Source: Kitasatospora papulosa (GTDB taxonomy: Bacteria; Actinomycetota; Actinomycetes; Streptomycetales; Streptomycetaceae). Taken from it: DNA of 64,000 bases. Each line of letters begins with the position of its first letter. The first letter of the stretch is position 1. The notes under the pieces were generated by a model, which was not told the DNA's origin, ran no database searches, and saw only the letters and a program-made list of their open reading frames with translations. The translations under genes and the position numbers were made by a program. Location: assembly GCF_000717245.1 (NCBI RefSeq), contig NZ_JNYQ01000004.1, positions 930,001 to 994,000 of the forward strand. The letters run 5' to 3'. Of this stretch, positions 1 to 10,588 are shown one piece after another.

Positions 1-740
1 GTGAACTTCAGCGGTACGCCGGTCGAGGCGTCGACCGCCACGGTGACGGAGCCGATCGTGGAACCGGACTGCTTCGGCTTGATCACGAGCTTGTAGGCGT
101 CGCGCCCCGCGACCTGCGCCGTGCCGCCGACCGTGACGGACGTGGTGTCGTCCGCGGCGGCGAGGGCCTTCTCGGCGAGCTCCTTCGGGGTGCCCGGCAC
201 GCCCTCCGGCGCCTTGCCGGCCGCGTGCTCGTTCCCGTCCGACTCCGCGTGGTAGACCTCGTTGCTCGCGCTGTCGTAGCCCCAGACGTCGTCCCCGTGG
301 TGGACGAGGCTGTACTCCGAGCCCTCGCCGAGGACCGAGAGGCGCTGCTTGTCGGGGCCGTCGACCGCGACCCTGAGCGTGTGGGTCCCGGAGGCGAGCT
401 CCATCAGCTTGCTCTCGGGCTCCGCACTCGACCCGCCCGAGCCCGCGTCCGGCGCGAAGGAGCCCGCGAGGCCTCCGAGCGACGGGATGCCGAGGTCGGT
501 GGTGACCTTCACCGTGCCGGAGAGCTGCTGCTCGTCCGACGCGGCGATCTTCTCGATGAGTTCCTGCGCCGTGATGTCCGGGAGATCCGGGTCGCCCGAG
601 TTCGCGAGGGCCGGGACGAGTCCGATCGTCGCCGCCGCCACCCCCGCCACCGCGAACGGGACGATGTAGCGCGCCGCCTTCCGACGGCCCACGACAGTGC
701 CCGTGGCCTCGCTGGTCTCTGCGCTGTCGTTCGGTGCCAT
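1..740 (-). CDS. LolA/DUF2092-like exported protein (partial, C-terminus outside window)
   Basis: The gene starts at the ATG at 738-740 and runs off the left edge of the window, so the C-terminus is unseen. A short cytoplasmic N-terminus ends in basic residues (GRRKAAR). A hydrophobic segment follows (about residues 23-45, ending in PALANSG), which is a membrane anchor or signal sequence without a lipobox cysteine. The visible exported part (TAQELIEKIAASDEQQLSGTV) resembles the beta-rich LolA/RseB/DUF2092 fold found in actinobacterial envelope lipid- or lipoprotein-binding proteins. Role and ligand are unknown. It is read away from the polyprenyl synthase gene and is separated from it by a hairpin. 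Confidence 0.7.
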   Translation of the reverse strand, partial: MAPNDSAETSEATGTVVGRRKAARYIVPFAVAGVAAATIGLVPALANSGDPDLPDITAQELIEKIAASDEQQLSGTVKVTTDLGIPSLGGLAGSFAPDAGSGGSSAEPESKLMELASGTHTLRVAVDGPDKQRLSVLGEGSEYSLVHHGDDVWGYDSASNEVYHAESDGNEHAAGKAPEGVPGTPKELAEKALAAADDTTSVTVGGTAQVAGRDAYKLVIKPKQSGSTIGSVTVAVDASTGVPLKF

Positions 741-921
741 GTGTGCTCTACCTCCGTGGTCGGCGGCTGCCATCCCGTTGCACTCGTCCACTCCCCGCCG
801 CCATTCTCACCCGATGTGGTCAGGAGTGGTTGTCATCCATCTGACCAAATCGGGCCGGTACAAGCGTCAGCCCTCGGGAGCAACTGGTCGTACCTCTCCG
901 GGATGACCCCGGCGGCCGGGG

Positions 922-951
922 GTCCGCCGAGCCCCTAGGGGTTCGGCGGAC
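922..951 (-). terminator. Palindromic terminator after the polyprenyl synthase gene
   Basis: GTCCGCCGA pairs with TCGGCGGAC and the centre CCCCTAGGGG is self-complementary, giving about 15 bp of stem with one G.T pair and almost no loop. It lies about 50 nt past the stop of the minus-strand gene ending at 1001. There is no U-tract, which is usual for Streptomyces terminators. Confidence 0.6.
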
Positions 952-1000
952 GGCTGTGGGGCGACCGGGGCCGCACCGCCCGCCGGGGCGCCTGGGGACG

Positions 1001-2011
1001 TCAGCCGGCCCGGTGCACCACGGCGTCGCACAGCTCCTCGAGTGCGGCCTTCGCGTAGCACTCGGGCAGCGGTGCCAGCGTCGCCCGTGCCTCCTGGGCG
1101 TAGCGGACGGTGTCGCGCCGTGCCTGTTCGAGCGCGGGGTGGGCGCGGAGCCGGCGCAGGGCCTCCGCGAGGCGGGCGTCGTCGGCGAGGTCGCCGTCGA
1201 GCAGCTCCACGAGCTCCTTGTCCTCCGGGCTGCCCCCGGCGGCGGCCCGCGCGCGCAGGTGGAGGACCGGAAGGGTGGGGATGCCCTCGCGCAGGTCGGT
1301 GCCGGGCGTCTTGCCCGACTCGTGGGAGTCGCTGGCGATGTCCAGGACGTCGTCGGCGAGCTGGAAGGCGATGCCGAGGCGTTCGCCGTACTGCGTGAGG
1401 ATGTCGACGACCGACTCGTCGGCACCGGCCATCAGGGCGCCGAAGCGGCCGGACACGGCGACCAGCGAGCCGGTCTTGCCGCCCAGCACGTCCATGTAGT
1501 GGTCGACGGGGTCGCGTCCGTCGCGCGGGCCGGCGGTCTCCAGGATCTGGCCGGTGACCAGGCGTTCGAACGCCTCCGCCTGGATGCGCACGGCCTCCGG
1601 GCCGAGGTCGGCCAGGATGTGCGAGGCCCGGGCGAAGAGGAAGTCGCCCGTCAGGACGGCGACGGAGTTTCCCCAGCGGGTGTTGGCGCTGTCCACCCCG
1701 CGGCGTACGTCCGCCTCGTCCATCACGTCGTCGTGGTACAGCGTCGCCAGGTGCGTCAGCTCGACGACCACGGCGGAGGGGACGACGCCGGGTGCGTCGG
1801 GGTCACCGAACTGGGACGCGAGCATCACGAGCAGCGGCCGGAAGCGCTTGCCCCCCGCGCTGACGAGGTGCTGCGCGGCCTCCGTGATGAACGGGACCTC
1901 ACTTTTGGTGGCATCCAGCAGCCCCGCCTCGACAGCGGCCAAACCGGCCTGGACATCGGCCTCAAGAGCCTGGTCCCGCACGCTCAGTCCGAACGGCCCG
2001 ACGACGGTCAC
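1001..2011 (-). CDS. trans-polyprenyl diphosphate synthase (class I, probably for the menaquinone side chain)
   Basis: This class I prenyltransferase has 336 aa, the normal family length. It carries both aspartate-rich motifs: DDVMD at residues 94-98 and DDVLD at 220-224, plus the GGKRFRPL region near 53-60. It condenses allylic diphosphates with isopentenyl diphosphate to make a long all-trans chain. GTG 2009-2011 is chosen because an AGGAG lies 8-9 nt upstream and the N-terminus (TVVGPFGLSV) is the one I remember for Streptomyces relatives. It sits beyond the end of the nuo operon on the same strand and is divergent from the POT transporter. A menaquinone (heptaprenyl to nonaprenyl) role is inferred from the nearby menaquinone genes; chain length cannot be read here. 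Confidence 0.88.
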   Translation of the reverse strand: MTVVGPFGLSVRDQALEADVQAGLAAVEAGLLDATKSEVPFITEAAQHLVSAGGKRFRPLLVMLASQFGDPDAPGVVPSAVVVELTHLATLYHDDVMDEADVRRGVDSANTRWGNSVAVLTGDFLFARASHILADLGPEAVRIQAEAFERLVTGQILETAGPRDGRDPVDHYMDVLGGKTGSLVAVSGRFGALMAGADESVVDILTQYGERLGIAFQLADDVLDIASDSHESGKTPGTDLREGIPTLPVLHLRARAAAGGSPEDKELVELLDGDLADDARLAEALRRLRAHPALEQARRDTVRYAQEARATLAPLPECYAKAALEELCDAVVHRAG

Positions 2012-2167
2012 GAGGGGATCTCCTGTCTGCTGACGATCACACGGAATGTCGATGTGTCGCTGTCCTCACTCGAGTCAGCGTATCCGGTCCCCTTTGGATC
2101 ACCGTGGGCGCCTTCCCGCCACCGCCGGTATGTTCGACATCAGCTCATACGATCAGGAGTTGTCGTT

Positions 2168-3667
2168 TTGTCCCACACCGCAACCGGTACCGATCCGGCC
2201 CAGCCACCGCCCGAGGACGACCACGCGTTCTTCGGCCAGCCACGGGGCCTGATGACCCTGTCCGGGCTGGAGGTCTGGGAGCGATTCTCGTTCCTCGGGA
2301 TGCAGGCCATCCTGGTCCTCTTCTTCGCCGACCAGGTCTCCGACGGCGGTCTGGGCATGGACCCGGGCACCGCGGCGTCGGTGTCCGCCGCCTACGGCAC
2401 CCTCGTCTACCTGGTGTCCGTCGCGGGCGGCTGGCTGGCCGACCGGATCCTCGGTTCGTACCGCGCCGTGCTGTACGGCGGCATCCTCATCGCCTGCGGC
2501 CACTACGCCATGGCCGTGCCGACGGCCACGATGACCTGGGTGGGCCTCGGCCTGATCAGCGCGGGCACGGGGCTGCTCAAGCCCAACGTGGCCTCGATGG
2601 TCGGCAAGCTCTACGGCACCGAGGACGACCGTCGCGACGCGGGCTTCGCGCTCTACTACATGGGCATCAACATCGGCGCCTTCGTGGGCCCGCTGGTCAC
2701 CGGCTGGCTCGGTGAGCACGCGAGCTGGCACTGGGGGTTCTCGGCCGCCGCGTTCGGCATGACGCTCGGCCTGATCCAGTACGTCGCCGGCCGGCGTCAC
2801 CTGGCCGGGCGAAAGCACGCGGCGGAGTACGCGCTCGCGCCCGGACCGATGCGCCGGGCCGTGCTGATGATCATGGCCGGAATCCTGGTGGTGGCCCTGG
2901 TGGCGACCGCCCTGGCGCTGGCCGGCTGGCTCACCATGGACCGCTTCGTCGACGTCCTCACCCTCGTCTCGGTGATCGCGCCCGTCGTCTACTTCGTCGT
3001 GATGTTCAGGAGCCCCCGGGTCACCCCGGAGGAGCGCGGCAGGCTCCGGCCGTACGTCGTGCTCTTCCTGGCGTCCGTCGTCTTCAACTTCATCCTGTTC
3101 CAGGCCTACTCGACCATGATCCTGCTCGCCTCGACGAACGCCCGTGCGGAGATCTTCGGCTTCCACTTCCCGGCGAGCTGGTACGCCTCCGCGCTGGGCG
3201 CCTTCGAGGTCGCGCTGGCGCCCGTGGTGGCCGCCGTGTGGGCCAGGATGGGCCCGCGCCAGCCGCACGCGTCGAACAAGATCGCGATCGGGGTGATCCT
3301 CGGCGGTCTGTCCTTCCTGCTGATGGTGCTGCCCACCTCGGGCCACGCCGACGAGACCTACAAGATGGCCGCCTGGTGGATCGTCGGCTCCTACCTGCTG
3401 CTCGGCCTCGGCGACATCCTGCTGGAGACCTCCGGCATGTCCGCCACCACGAAGCTCGCTCCCAAGGCCTTCGCCAGCCAGACGATGGCGCTGTGGTTCC
3501 TGTCCCTGGCCCTCGCCAACGGCATCCAGGCACAGGTCGTGAAGCTCTACGGCGAGGTCTCCAACCCCGCCTACTTCGGTGTCAATGGCGCCATCGCGGT
3601 GGCGGCCGGTGTGGCCGTCATCGCCGCCGCTCCCTGGCTCAGGCGCACCATGCACCCCGTCCACTGA
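2168..3667 (+). CDS. POT/PTR2 family proton-coupled oligopeptide transporter
   Basis: This polytopic membrane protein of 499 aa has about 12-14 hydrophobic segments. Near the N-terminus it has the POT signature ExxERF (EVWERF) followed by a glycine-rich first helix, and later the family-like GLLKPNV and DAGFALYYMGINIGAF segments. It imports di- and tripeptides with protons. The open frame extends far upstream, but that part is antisense to the polyprenyl synthase gene. The TTG at 2168 is the best start, since AGGAG at 2155-2159 sits 8 nt before it and the signature falls at the expected distance. The CocE-type hydrolase follows after 9 nt, suggesting one transcript for peptide uptake and hydrolysis. 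Confidence 0.88.
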   Translation: MSHTATGTDPAQPPPEDDHAFFGQPRGLMTLSGLEVWERFSFLGMQAILVLFFADQVSDGGLGMDPGTAASVSAAYGTLVYLVSVAGGWLADRILGSYRAVLYGGILIACGHYAMAVPTATMTWVGLGLISAGTGLLKPNVASMVGKLYGTEDDRRDAGFALYYMGINIGAFVGPLVTGWLGEHASWHWGFSAAAFGMTLGLIQYVAGRRHLAGRKHAAEYALAPGPMRRAVLMIMAGILVVALVATALALAGWLTMDRFVDVLTLVSVIAPVVYFVVMFRSPRVTPEERGRLRPYVVLFLASVVFNFILFQAYSTMILLASTNARAEIFGFHFPASWYASALGAFEVALAPVVAAVWARMGPRQPHASNKIAIGVILGGLSFLLMVLPTSGHADETYKMAAWWIVGSYLLLGLGDILLETSGMSATTKLAPKAFASQTMALWFLSLALANGIQAQVVKLYGEVSNPAYFGVNGAIAVAAGVAVIAAAPWLRRTMHPVH

Positions 3668-3676
3668 GGTACCGCC

Positions 3677-5671
3677 ATGCACATCCGCACCGATTTCCCG
3701 TACGAGACCACCCACGAGGACCTCTACATCCCCCTCGCGGACGGCACACAGCTGTACGCCAGGATCTGGCGGCCGGTCACCGACGAACCGGTGCCCGCGC
3801 TGCTGGAGTACCTGCCCTACCGGCTCAGCGACTGGACGGCGCCGCGCGACTGGCAGCGCCACCCCTGGTACGCGGGCCACGGCTACGCCTCCGTCCGGGT
3901 CGACGTGCGCGGGCACGGCAACAGCGAGGGCATGCCGGGCGACGAGTACGACGCGACGGAGCTCGCCGACGGGGTCGCCGTCGTGCACTGGCTGGCCGAG
4001 CAGGAGTGGTGCTCGGGCCGGGTCGGCATGTTCGGGATCTCCTGGGGCGGCTTCAACTCGCTCCAGATCGCCGCGCTCGCACCGGAGCCCCTGAAGGCGA
4101 TCGTGACCGTCTGTTCGGCCGACGACCGCTACGACAACGACGTCCACTACATGGGCGGCTCCGTACTGGGCGTGGACATGCACGCCTGGGCCTCCACCAT
4201 GCTGGCCTTCGTCTCGCGGCCCCCGGACCCGGCGGACGTCGGCGACGACTGGCGGGACATGTGGCTGCGGCGACTGGAGAAGGTCGAGCCGTTCATCCAC
4301 ACGTGGCTGGCCCACCAGACCCGCGACGACTACTGGAAGCACGGCAGCGTCTGCGAGGACTACGGGGCGATCCGGGCGAAGGTCCTGGCGGTGGGCGGCT
4401 GGCACGACCCGTACCGCGACACCGTCCTGAGGCTCGTCGAGCACCTGGATCCCGGGCAGGTACGCGGACTGATCGGCCCCTGGTCGCACCAGTACCCGGA
4501 CCGCGGTCTTCCGCCGGGGCCGGCGATCGGCTTCCTCCAGGAGACGCTGCGCTGGTGGGACCAGCACCTCAAGGACAAGGACACCGGGGTGATGAACGAG
4601 CCCCTGCTGCGGTCCTGGATCAGCGGCTCGCACCCCCCGGCCACCGTCTACGAGACGCTGCCCGGCCGCTGGGTCGGCGACGCGGCCTGGCCCTCGGAGA
4701 ACGTCGCCCCGGTCACGTACGCCCTGGGGGGCGGGGCGCAGATCGTCCGGTCGCCGCAGCAGACGGGGCTCGACGCGGGCCGCTTCTTCCCGTTCGGCAA
4801 CGACGCCGACCTGCCGCCCGACCAGCGGGACGAGGACGCCAAGTCGGTGTGCTTCGAGTTCCCCGTCGAGGACGCCCCGATCGAGATCCTCGGCCGCCCC
4901 CTGATGACGCTCCTGCTCCGGATGGACGTACCGCGCGGCCAGGTGATCGCCCGGCTCTGCGACGTGGCCCCGGACGGGTCCTCCACCCTGGTGACCCGCG
5001 GCGCCCTGAACCTGGCCGCCCGTCACGGGCGCGACCGCGCGGAGGACTGGCCCGTCGGGGAGGCCGAGTACGTGAACTTCGAGCTGAACGGCATCGGGCA
5101 CACCTTCCCGCCCGGCCACCGGATCAGGGTCGCCATCTCGTCCTCGTACTGGCCGTGGATCTGGCCCCAGGCCGGTTCGGCGGGCTTCACGCTGGAGGCG
5201 GAGGGCAGCCTCGTCGAGCTCCCGGTCCGCCGGCACACCGAGGACCCGGGCATCACCTTCGGCGTGCCGGAACAGGCGGAGCCCCTCGGCGTCGTCCACC
5301 CGGTCACGCTCGACGAGCAGCGCCCGGAGCGCCTGGTGGTCCGGGACGTCGCCAAGGGCGAGTGGCGCCTGGAGGTCGACCCGCGGTACGGCGGCACGCG
5401 TGTCTACCCGGACGGCCTGGAGTTCACCGAGGACGCCCTGGAGACGTACACGATCCAGCAGGACGACCCGCTGTCGGCCCGGGCGCGTTCGGACTGGACG
5501 ATCAGACTGCACCGGCCCGAGATGTCCTGGGACGTACGGGTCGAGACCCGCTCGGAGCTGAGCGCGGACGCAGACGACTTCATCACCTCCAACGAGGTCG
5601 TCTGCAGGGACGGCGAGGAGATCGTCTTCCACCGGACCTGGGAGAAGCGGATCCCGCGGACGGGCGGCTGA
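3677..5671 (+). CDS. CocE/NonD family alpha/beta-hydrolase (X-Pro dipeptidyl-peptidase-like)
   Basis: The protein has 664 aa, with an N-terminal alpha/beta-hydrolase domain carrying the nucleophile elbow GISWGG (Ser about residue 122) and the preceding VDVRGHGNSEG oxyanion-region motif. The C-terminal half is a jelly-roll beta domain (FPPGHRIRVAISSSYWPW) typical of the X-Pro dipeptidyl-peptidase S15/CocE family. Members hydrolyse acyl esters or N-terminal Xaa-Pro dipeptides. No signal peptide is visible, so it is probably cytoplasmic. The 9-nt gap to the upstream peptide transporter suggests it acts on imported peptides, but the substrate is inferred only. Confidence 0.85.
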   Translation: MHIRTDFPYETTHEDLYIPLADGTQLYARIWRPVTDEPVPALLEYLPYRLSDWTAPRDWQRHPWYAGHGYASVRVDVRGHGNSEGMPGDEYDATELADGVAVVHWLAEQEWCSGRVGMFGISWGGFNSLQIAALAPEPLKAIVTVCSADDRYDNDVHYMGGSVLGVDMHAWASTMLAFVSRPPDPADVGDDWRDMWLRRLEKVEPFIHTWLAHQTRDDYWKHGSVCEDYGAIRAKVLAVGGWHDPYRDTVLRLVEHLDPGQVRGLIGPWSHQYPDRGLPPGPAIGFLQETLRWWDQHLKDKDTGVMNEPLLRSWISGSHPPATVYETLPGRWVGDAAWPSENVAPVTYALGGGAQIVRSPQQTGLDAGRFFPFGNDADLPPDQRDEDAKSVCFEFPVEDAPIEILGRPLMTLLLRMDVPRGQVIARLCDVAPDGSSTLVTRGALNLAARHGRDRAEDWPVGEAEYVNFELNGIGHTFPPGHRIRVAISSSYWPWIWPQAGSAGFTLEAEGSLVELPVRRHTEDPGITFGVPEQAEPLGVVHPVTLDEQRPERLVVRDVAKGEWRLEVDPRYGGTRVYPDGLEFTEDALETYTIQQDDPLSARARSDWTIRLHRPEMSWDVRVETRSELSADADDFITSNEVVCRDGEEIVFHRTWEKRIPRTGG

Positions 5672-5676
5672 CCAGG

Positions 5677-5689
5677 GTTATCGCATAAC
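5677..5689. promoter_or_regulatory. Inverted repeat GTTAT-CGC-ATAAC upstream of fahA
   Basis: This is a perfect 5-bp inverted repeat with a 3-nt spacer, five bases past the hydrolase stop and 93 bp before the fahA start. It is AT-rich against a roughly 70 percent GC background, as expected for an operator. The regulator is unknown. It is not placed well for a terminator because the stem is short and AT-rich. Confidence 0.35.
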
Positions 5690-5781
5690 TTTCCGGGCAT
5701 CACGCCTACTTGAGGTACTGCCGCCGACTGGCGACTCCGACGTACCGTGTCCCTCAAGCGACTGGAAAGGGGCAGCGACAG

Positions 5782-7011
5782 ATGCCCGAGCACGACAGCC
5801 CGCTCGACACGGCCGAGGGCGATCCCTTCGGTCCGCACAACCTTCCGTACGGCGTGTTCTCCATCCCCGGACACCCCGAGGACCGAAGGGTCGGGGTCCG
5901 CATCGGCGGACATGTACTGGACGCCGGGGCGGCGGCGCACGCACTCGGCTCGCCGTACGCCAGACTGCTGGCGCAGCCGAGCCTGATGCCGCTGCTGGCG
6001 GCCGGGCGCACCGCGTGGCGGGACGTGCGGCGGGCGCTGACGGCGTGGGTCACGGTCCCGTCGCACCGCCCGGAGCTGGAACCGCTGCTGCACCCGCTGG
6101 ATTCGGTGACCCTGCACCTGCCGTACGAGGTCGCGGACTACGTCGACTTCTACGCCAGCGAGCACCACGCCACCAACGTGGGGAGGATCTTCCGCCCCGA
6201 CGGTGCGGCGCTCACCCCCAACTGGAAGCACCTGCCGATCGGTTACCACGGCCGGGCCGGCACGGTCGTGGTCTCCGGCACCGACGTGACGCGGCCCTCC
6301 GGGCAGCGCAAGGCACCGTCGGACCCCGCCCCGGTCTTCGGCCCCTCCGTGAAGCTGGACATCGAGGCCGAGGTCGGCTTCGTCGTGGGTGTCCCCTCGG
6401 AGCAGGGGTCCCCCGTGGCCCTCGGTGACTTCCGGGAGCACGTCTTCGGGCTCTCCCTGCTCAACGACTGGTCGGCGCGGGACATCCAGGCCTGGGAGTA
6501 CGTGCCGCTGGGCCCGTTCCTCGGCAAGTCCTTCGCCACCTCGGTGTCGGCGTGGGTGACTCCGCTGGAGGCCCTGGACGCGGCCCGCACGGCGCCGCCC
6601 GCACGTGACGAGGACCTGCTCCCGTACCTGGAGGACGCGGACGACGAGGAGCCGGGCGGCTTCGACATCCGGATCTCGGTGGAGATCAACGGACAGACCG
6701 TCTCCGAGCCGCCGTTCTCCTCGATGTACTGGACGGCGGCCCAGCAGCTGGCGCAGATGACGGTGAACGGCGCCTCGCTGCGCACCGGCGACCTGTACGG
6801 CTCGGGCACCGTCAGCGGTGCGGAGCCGGGGCAGCGCGGCTCCCTGCTCGAACTCACCTGGAACGGCCGCGACCCGCTGGACCTGGCCGAGGGCAAGCGG
6901 ACGTTTCTGGAGGACGGGGACACCGTCACCCTGACCGCCTGGGCACCCGGCCCGCACGGCACCCGGGTCGGGCTCGGTGAGGTCACGGGCCGGATCACGG
7001 CCAGGCCGTGA
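5782..7011 (+). CDS. fahA: Fumarylacetoacetase
   Basis: This 409-aa enzyme cleaves fumarylacetoacetate to fumarate and acetoacetate, the last step of tyrosine/homogentisate degradation. The expected residues are present: DFY and SEHH (Asp122, His128), KLDIEAEVG with metal-ligand Glu195 and Glu197, NDWSARDIQ with Asp229, and FLGKSF with Lys249. Each is offset by 4-5 positions from the mouse enzyme. ATG 5782 is chosen because a purine-rich GAAAGGGG lies 9 nt upstream and the length then fits the family. An operator-like repeat lies 93 bp upstream. The stop overlaps the next gene start (GTGA), indicating translational coupling. Confidence 0.93.
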   Translation: MPEHDSPLDTAEGDPFGPHNLPYGVFSIPGHPEDRRVGVRIGGHVLDAGAAAHALGSPYARLLAQPSLMPLLAAGRTAWRDVRRALTAWVTVPSHRPELEPLLHPLDSVTLHLPYEVADYVDFYASEHHATNVGRIFRPDGAALTPNWKHLPIGYHGRAGTVVVSGTDVTRPSGQRKAPSDPAPVFGPSVKLDIEAEVGFVVGVPSEQGSPVALGDFREHVFGLSLLNDWSARDIQAWEYVPLGPFLGKSFATSVSAWVTPLEALDAARTAPPARDEDLLPYLEDADDEEPGGFDIRISVEINGQTVSEPPFSSMYWTAAQQLAQMTVNGASLRTGDLYGSGTVSGAEPGQRGSLLELTWNGRDPLDLAEGKRTFLEDGDTVTLTAWAPGPHGTRVGLGEVTGRITARP

Positions 7012-7679
7012 CCGGCGCGGCCCTGACGCTCCCGGAGGAACTGCTGCTGCTCGCCCTGGACCCGGTACGCGGAAAGCCGTACTGCCGGGGCCGGTTCCTG
7101 GAGTACGGCGTCGCCGGGGCCGCCCTGGCGGAGCTGGAGCTCCAGGGGCGGATAGCCGAGGAACGCGGGCGGGTGGTGGTCGTGAACCCGCTGGATCCGC
7201 CGGATCCGCTGCTCGCGGTGTTCCTGCGCGGTCTCCCGCCTCCCGGCAAGGGCGGGCTCCTCTCCGGGGCGTCGGCCCGGCGCTGGGTGCGGCAGGCGGG
7301 ACGGCGGGCCGGAGGGCTGTATCTGGACGCGCTGGTGGAGCGTGGTGTCCTGCGCAGGGAGACCCGCCGCTTCCTCGGCCTGCTCCCCTACCACCGCCAC
7401 CCGGCGGGCCCCGGCTCCCCGGCCGAGCAGGTGCTGCGGGGCTACGAGGAGTCCCGTGCGGCGGGCCATCCCGACCGCAGGGGGCGGATGCTCGCGGCCC
7501 TGGCGGCGGCCGTCGAGCTGCCGGCGGTCGTACGGGGCGGCGACCGCCGCGCGCGTGCGGCGACGCGGGCCCTGGTCCGCGAGGAGTGGCCGGCGCAGGC
7601 CGTGCACCGCAACGTACGCCAGGACAAGGCGGCCCGGGCGGGCGGCGGGGACGGCGGGGGAAGCGGGGGCGGGGACTGA
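7008..7679 (+). CDS. GPP34 (Golgi phosphoprotein 3) domain protein
   Basis: The 223-aa protein begins TLPEELLLLALD, the hallmark start of the GPP34/GOLPH3 domain. GRFLEYGVAGAALAELELQGRI follows, and a basic helical middle part with conserved arginines comes after it. In eukaryotes this fold binds phosphatidylinositol-4-phosphate on Golgi membranes; the many Streptomyces paralogues have no established function. The GTG start overlaps the fahA stop by 4 nt (GTGA), so it is coupled to tyrosine catabolism in expression, though no functional link is known. The C-terminus is glycine-rich (GGGDGGGSGGGD). Confidence 0.82.
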   Translation: MTGAALTLPEELLLLALDPVRGKPYCRGRFLEYGVAGAALAELELQGRIAEERGRVVVVNPLDPPDPLLAVFLRGLPPPGKGGLLSGASARRWVRQAGRRAGGLYLDALVERGVLRRETRRFLGLLPYHRHPAGPGSPAEQVLRGYEESRAAGHPDRRGRMLAALAAAVELPAVVRGGDRRARAATRALVREEWPAQAVHRNVRQDKAARAGGGDGGGSGGGD

Positions 7680-7828
7680 CCCCCGCGGGTCGTCCGGCGC
7701 GGCCCGCTCCGACGGCGAGGCGCGCTGGTCAGCGACGCGTGAGGCGGTCACACGTTCGGGGGGACCTCATTCCGTTCCCTCCGGATACGCTGAGGAGTCC
7801 CGCGAGACTGCCTCCCATGGGAGCACTG

Positions 7829-8443
7829 ATGAGCATCGAACCCGAGGCCCCCGAGCCGCGGTGGGCGGTCCCGCCCGTGGGCGGCTGGACCGCCGATGAC
7901 CTGGACACACTCCCGAATCTGCCTCCGCACACGGAGCTGATCGACGGGAGTCTGGTTTTCGTGAGTCCGCAGACCGTGTTTCATGAGCGTGCGATCGACT
8001 ACCTCAAGTGGCAACTGCAGTCGCTCGCACCGCTTGAGCTCGAAGTCTTCCGCGAATTCACCATCGACGTCGACTTCCAGAACCGGCCCGAACCCGACGT
8101 CGTCGTCGTACGCGCGGACGCCGTCGAGAGTCTGCGGCAGACACGGTTCCCGGCAAGCAGTGTGCTGTTGGCGGTCGAGGTCGTGTCCGACGAGTCCGTC
8201 ACCCGTGACCGGGAGACCAAGCCCGTGAAGTACGCGCGGGCCAGGATCCCGCACTACTGGCGGGTGGAGAACAAGGACGGCCGGGCGGTCGTGTACGTCT
8301 TCGAGCTGGAGCCCGCCACCGGCGCCTACACCTCGACCGGGATCTTCCACGACCGTATGAAGGTGTCCACGCCCTTTCCCGTCGATCTCGACCTGACCGC
8401 GATCGTGTCCCGCCGCCGGGCGACCGACGGGCAGGACCGGTAA
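7829..8443 (+). CDS. Uma2 family (DUF820) restriction-endonuclease-fold protein
   Basis: The 204-aa protein has the Uma2/DUF820 layout: TELIDGSLVFVSP, then RPEPDVVVV and VEVVSDES as the PD-(D/E)XK-type catalytic strands, then DRETKPVKYARARIPHYWRV. The family is expanded in Streptomyces and cyanobacteria and is presumed to be nuclease-like, but its biological role is unproved. ATG 7829 is preferred over ATG 7817 because GGGAG sits 5 nt before it. It converges on recQ with only 18 nt between the stops. Confidence 0.82.
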   Translation: MSIEPEAPEPRWAVPPVGGWTADDLDTLPNLPPHTELIDGSLVFVSPQTVFHERAIDYLKWQLQSLAPLELEVFREFTIDVDFQNRPEPDVVVVRADAVESLRQTRFPASSVLLAVEVVSDESVTRDRETKPVKYARARIPHYWRVENKDGRAVVYVFELEPATGAYTSTGIFHDRMKVSTPFPVDLDLTAIVSRRRATDGQDR

Positions 8444-8461
8444 GCAGGGCCCACCCGAGGG

Positions 8462-10471
<2,010 letters not shown>

Positions 10472-10531
10472 GGTCGCGCCCGTCCGTCCGTCCTCACCCG
10501 TCCACAGCAACCATAGGCGCCGCGTACGACA

Positions 10532-10570
10532 ACGCCGGACGGGCTTGACTTTCCAAGGCCCGTCCGGCGT
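10532..10570 (-). terminator. Terminator of the nuo operon
   Basis: A perfect 13-bp stem (ACGCCGGACGGGC at 10532-10544 with GCCCGTCCGGCGT at 10558-10570) encloses a 13-nt loop. It begins 19 nt past the nuoN stop on the minus strand. It separates nuoN from recQ, which is on the same strand. Confidence 0.75.
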
Positions 10571-10588
10571 CGCAGCGCGTTCCTGTCG

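Noticed and set aside
2153..5632. A 1159-codon open frame on the minus strand
   Set aside because: It is antisense to the POT transporter and hydrolase genes, is rich in Arg/Gly/Asp/His low-complexity sequence and has no domain. It results from high GC on the opposite strand.
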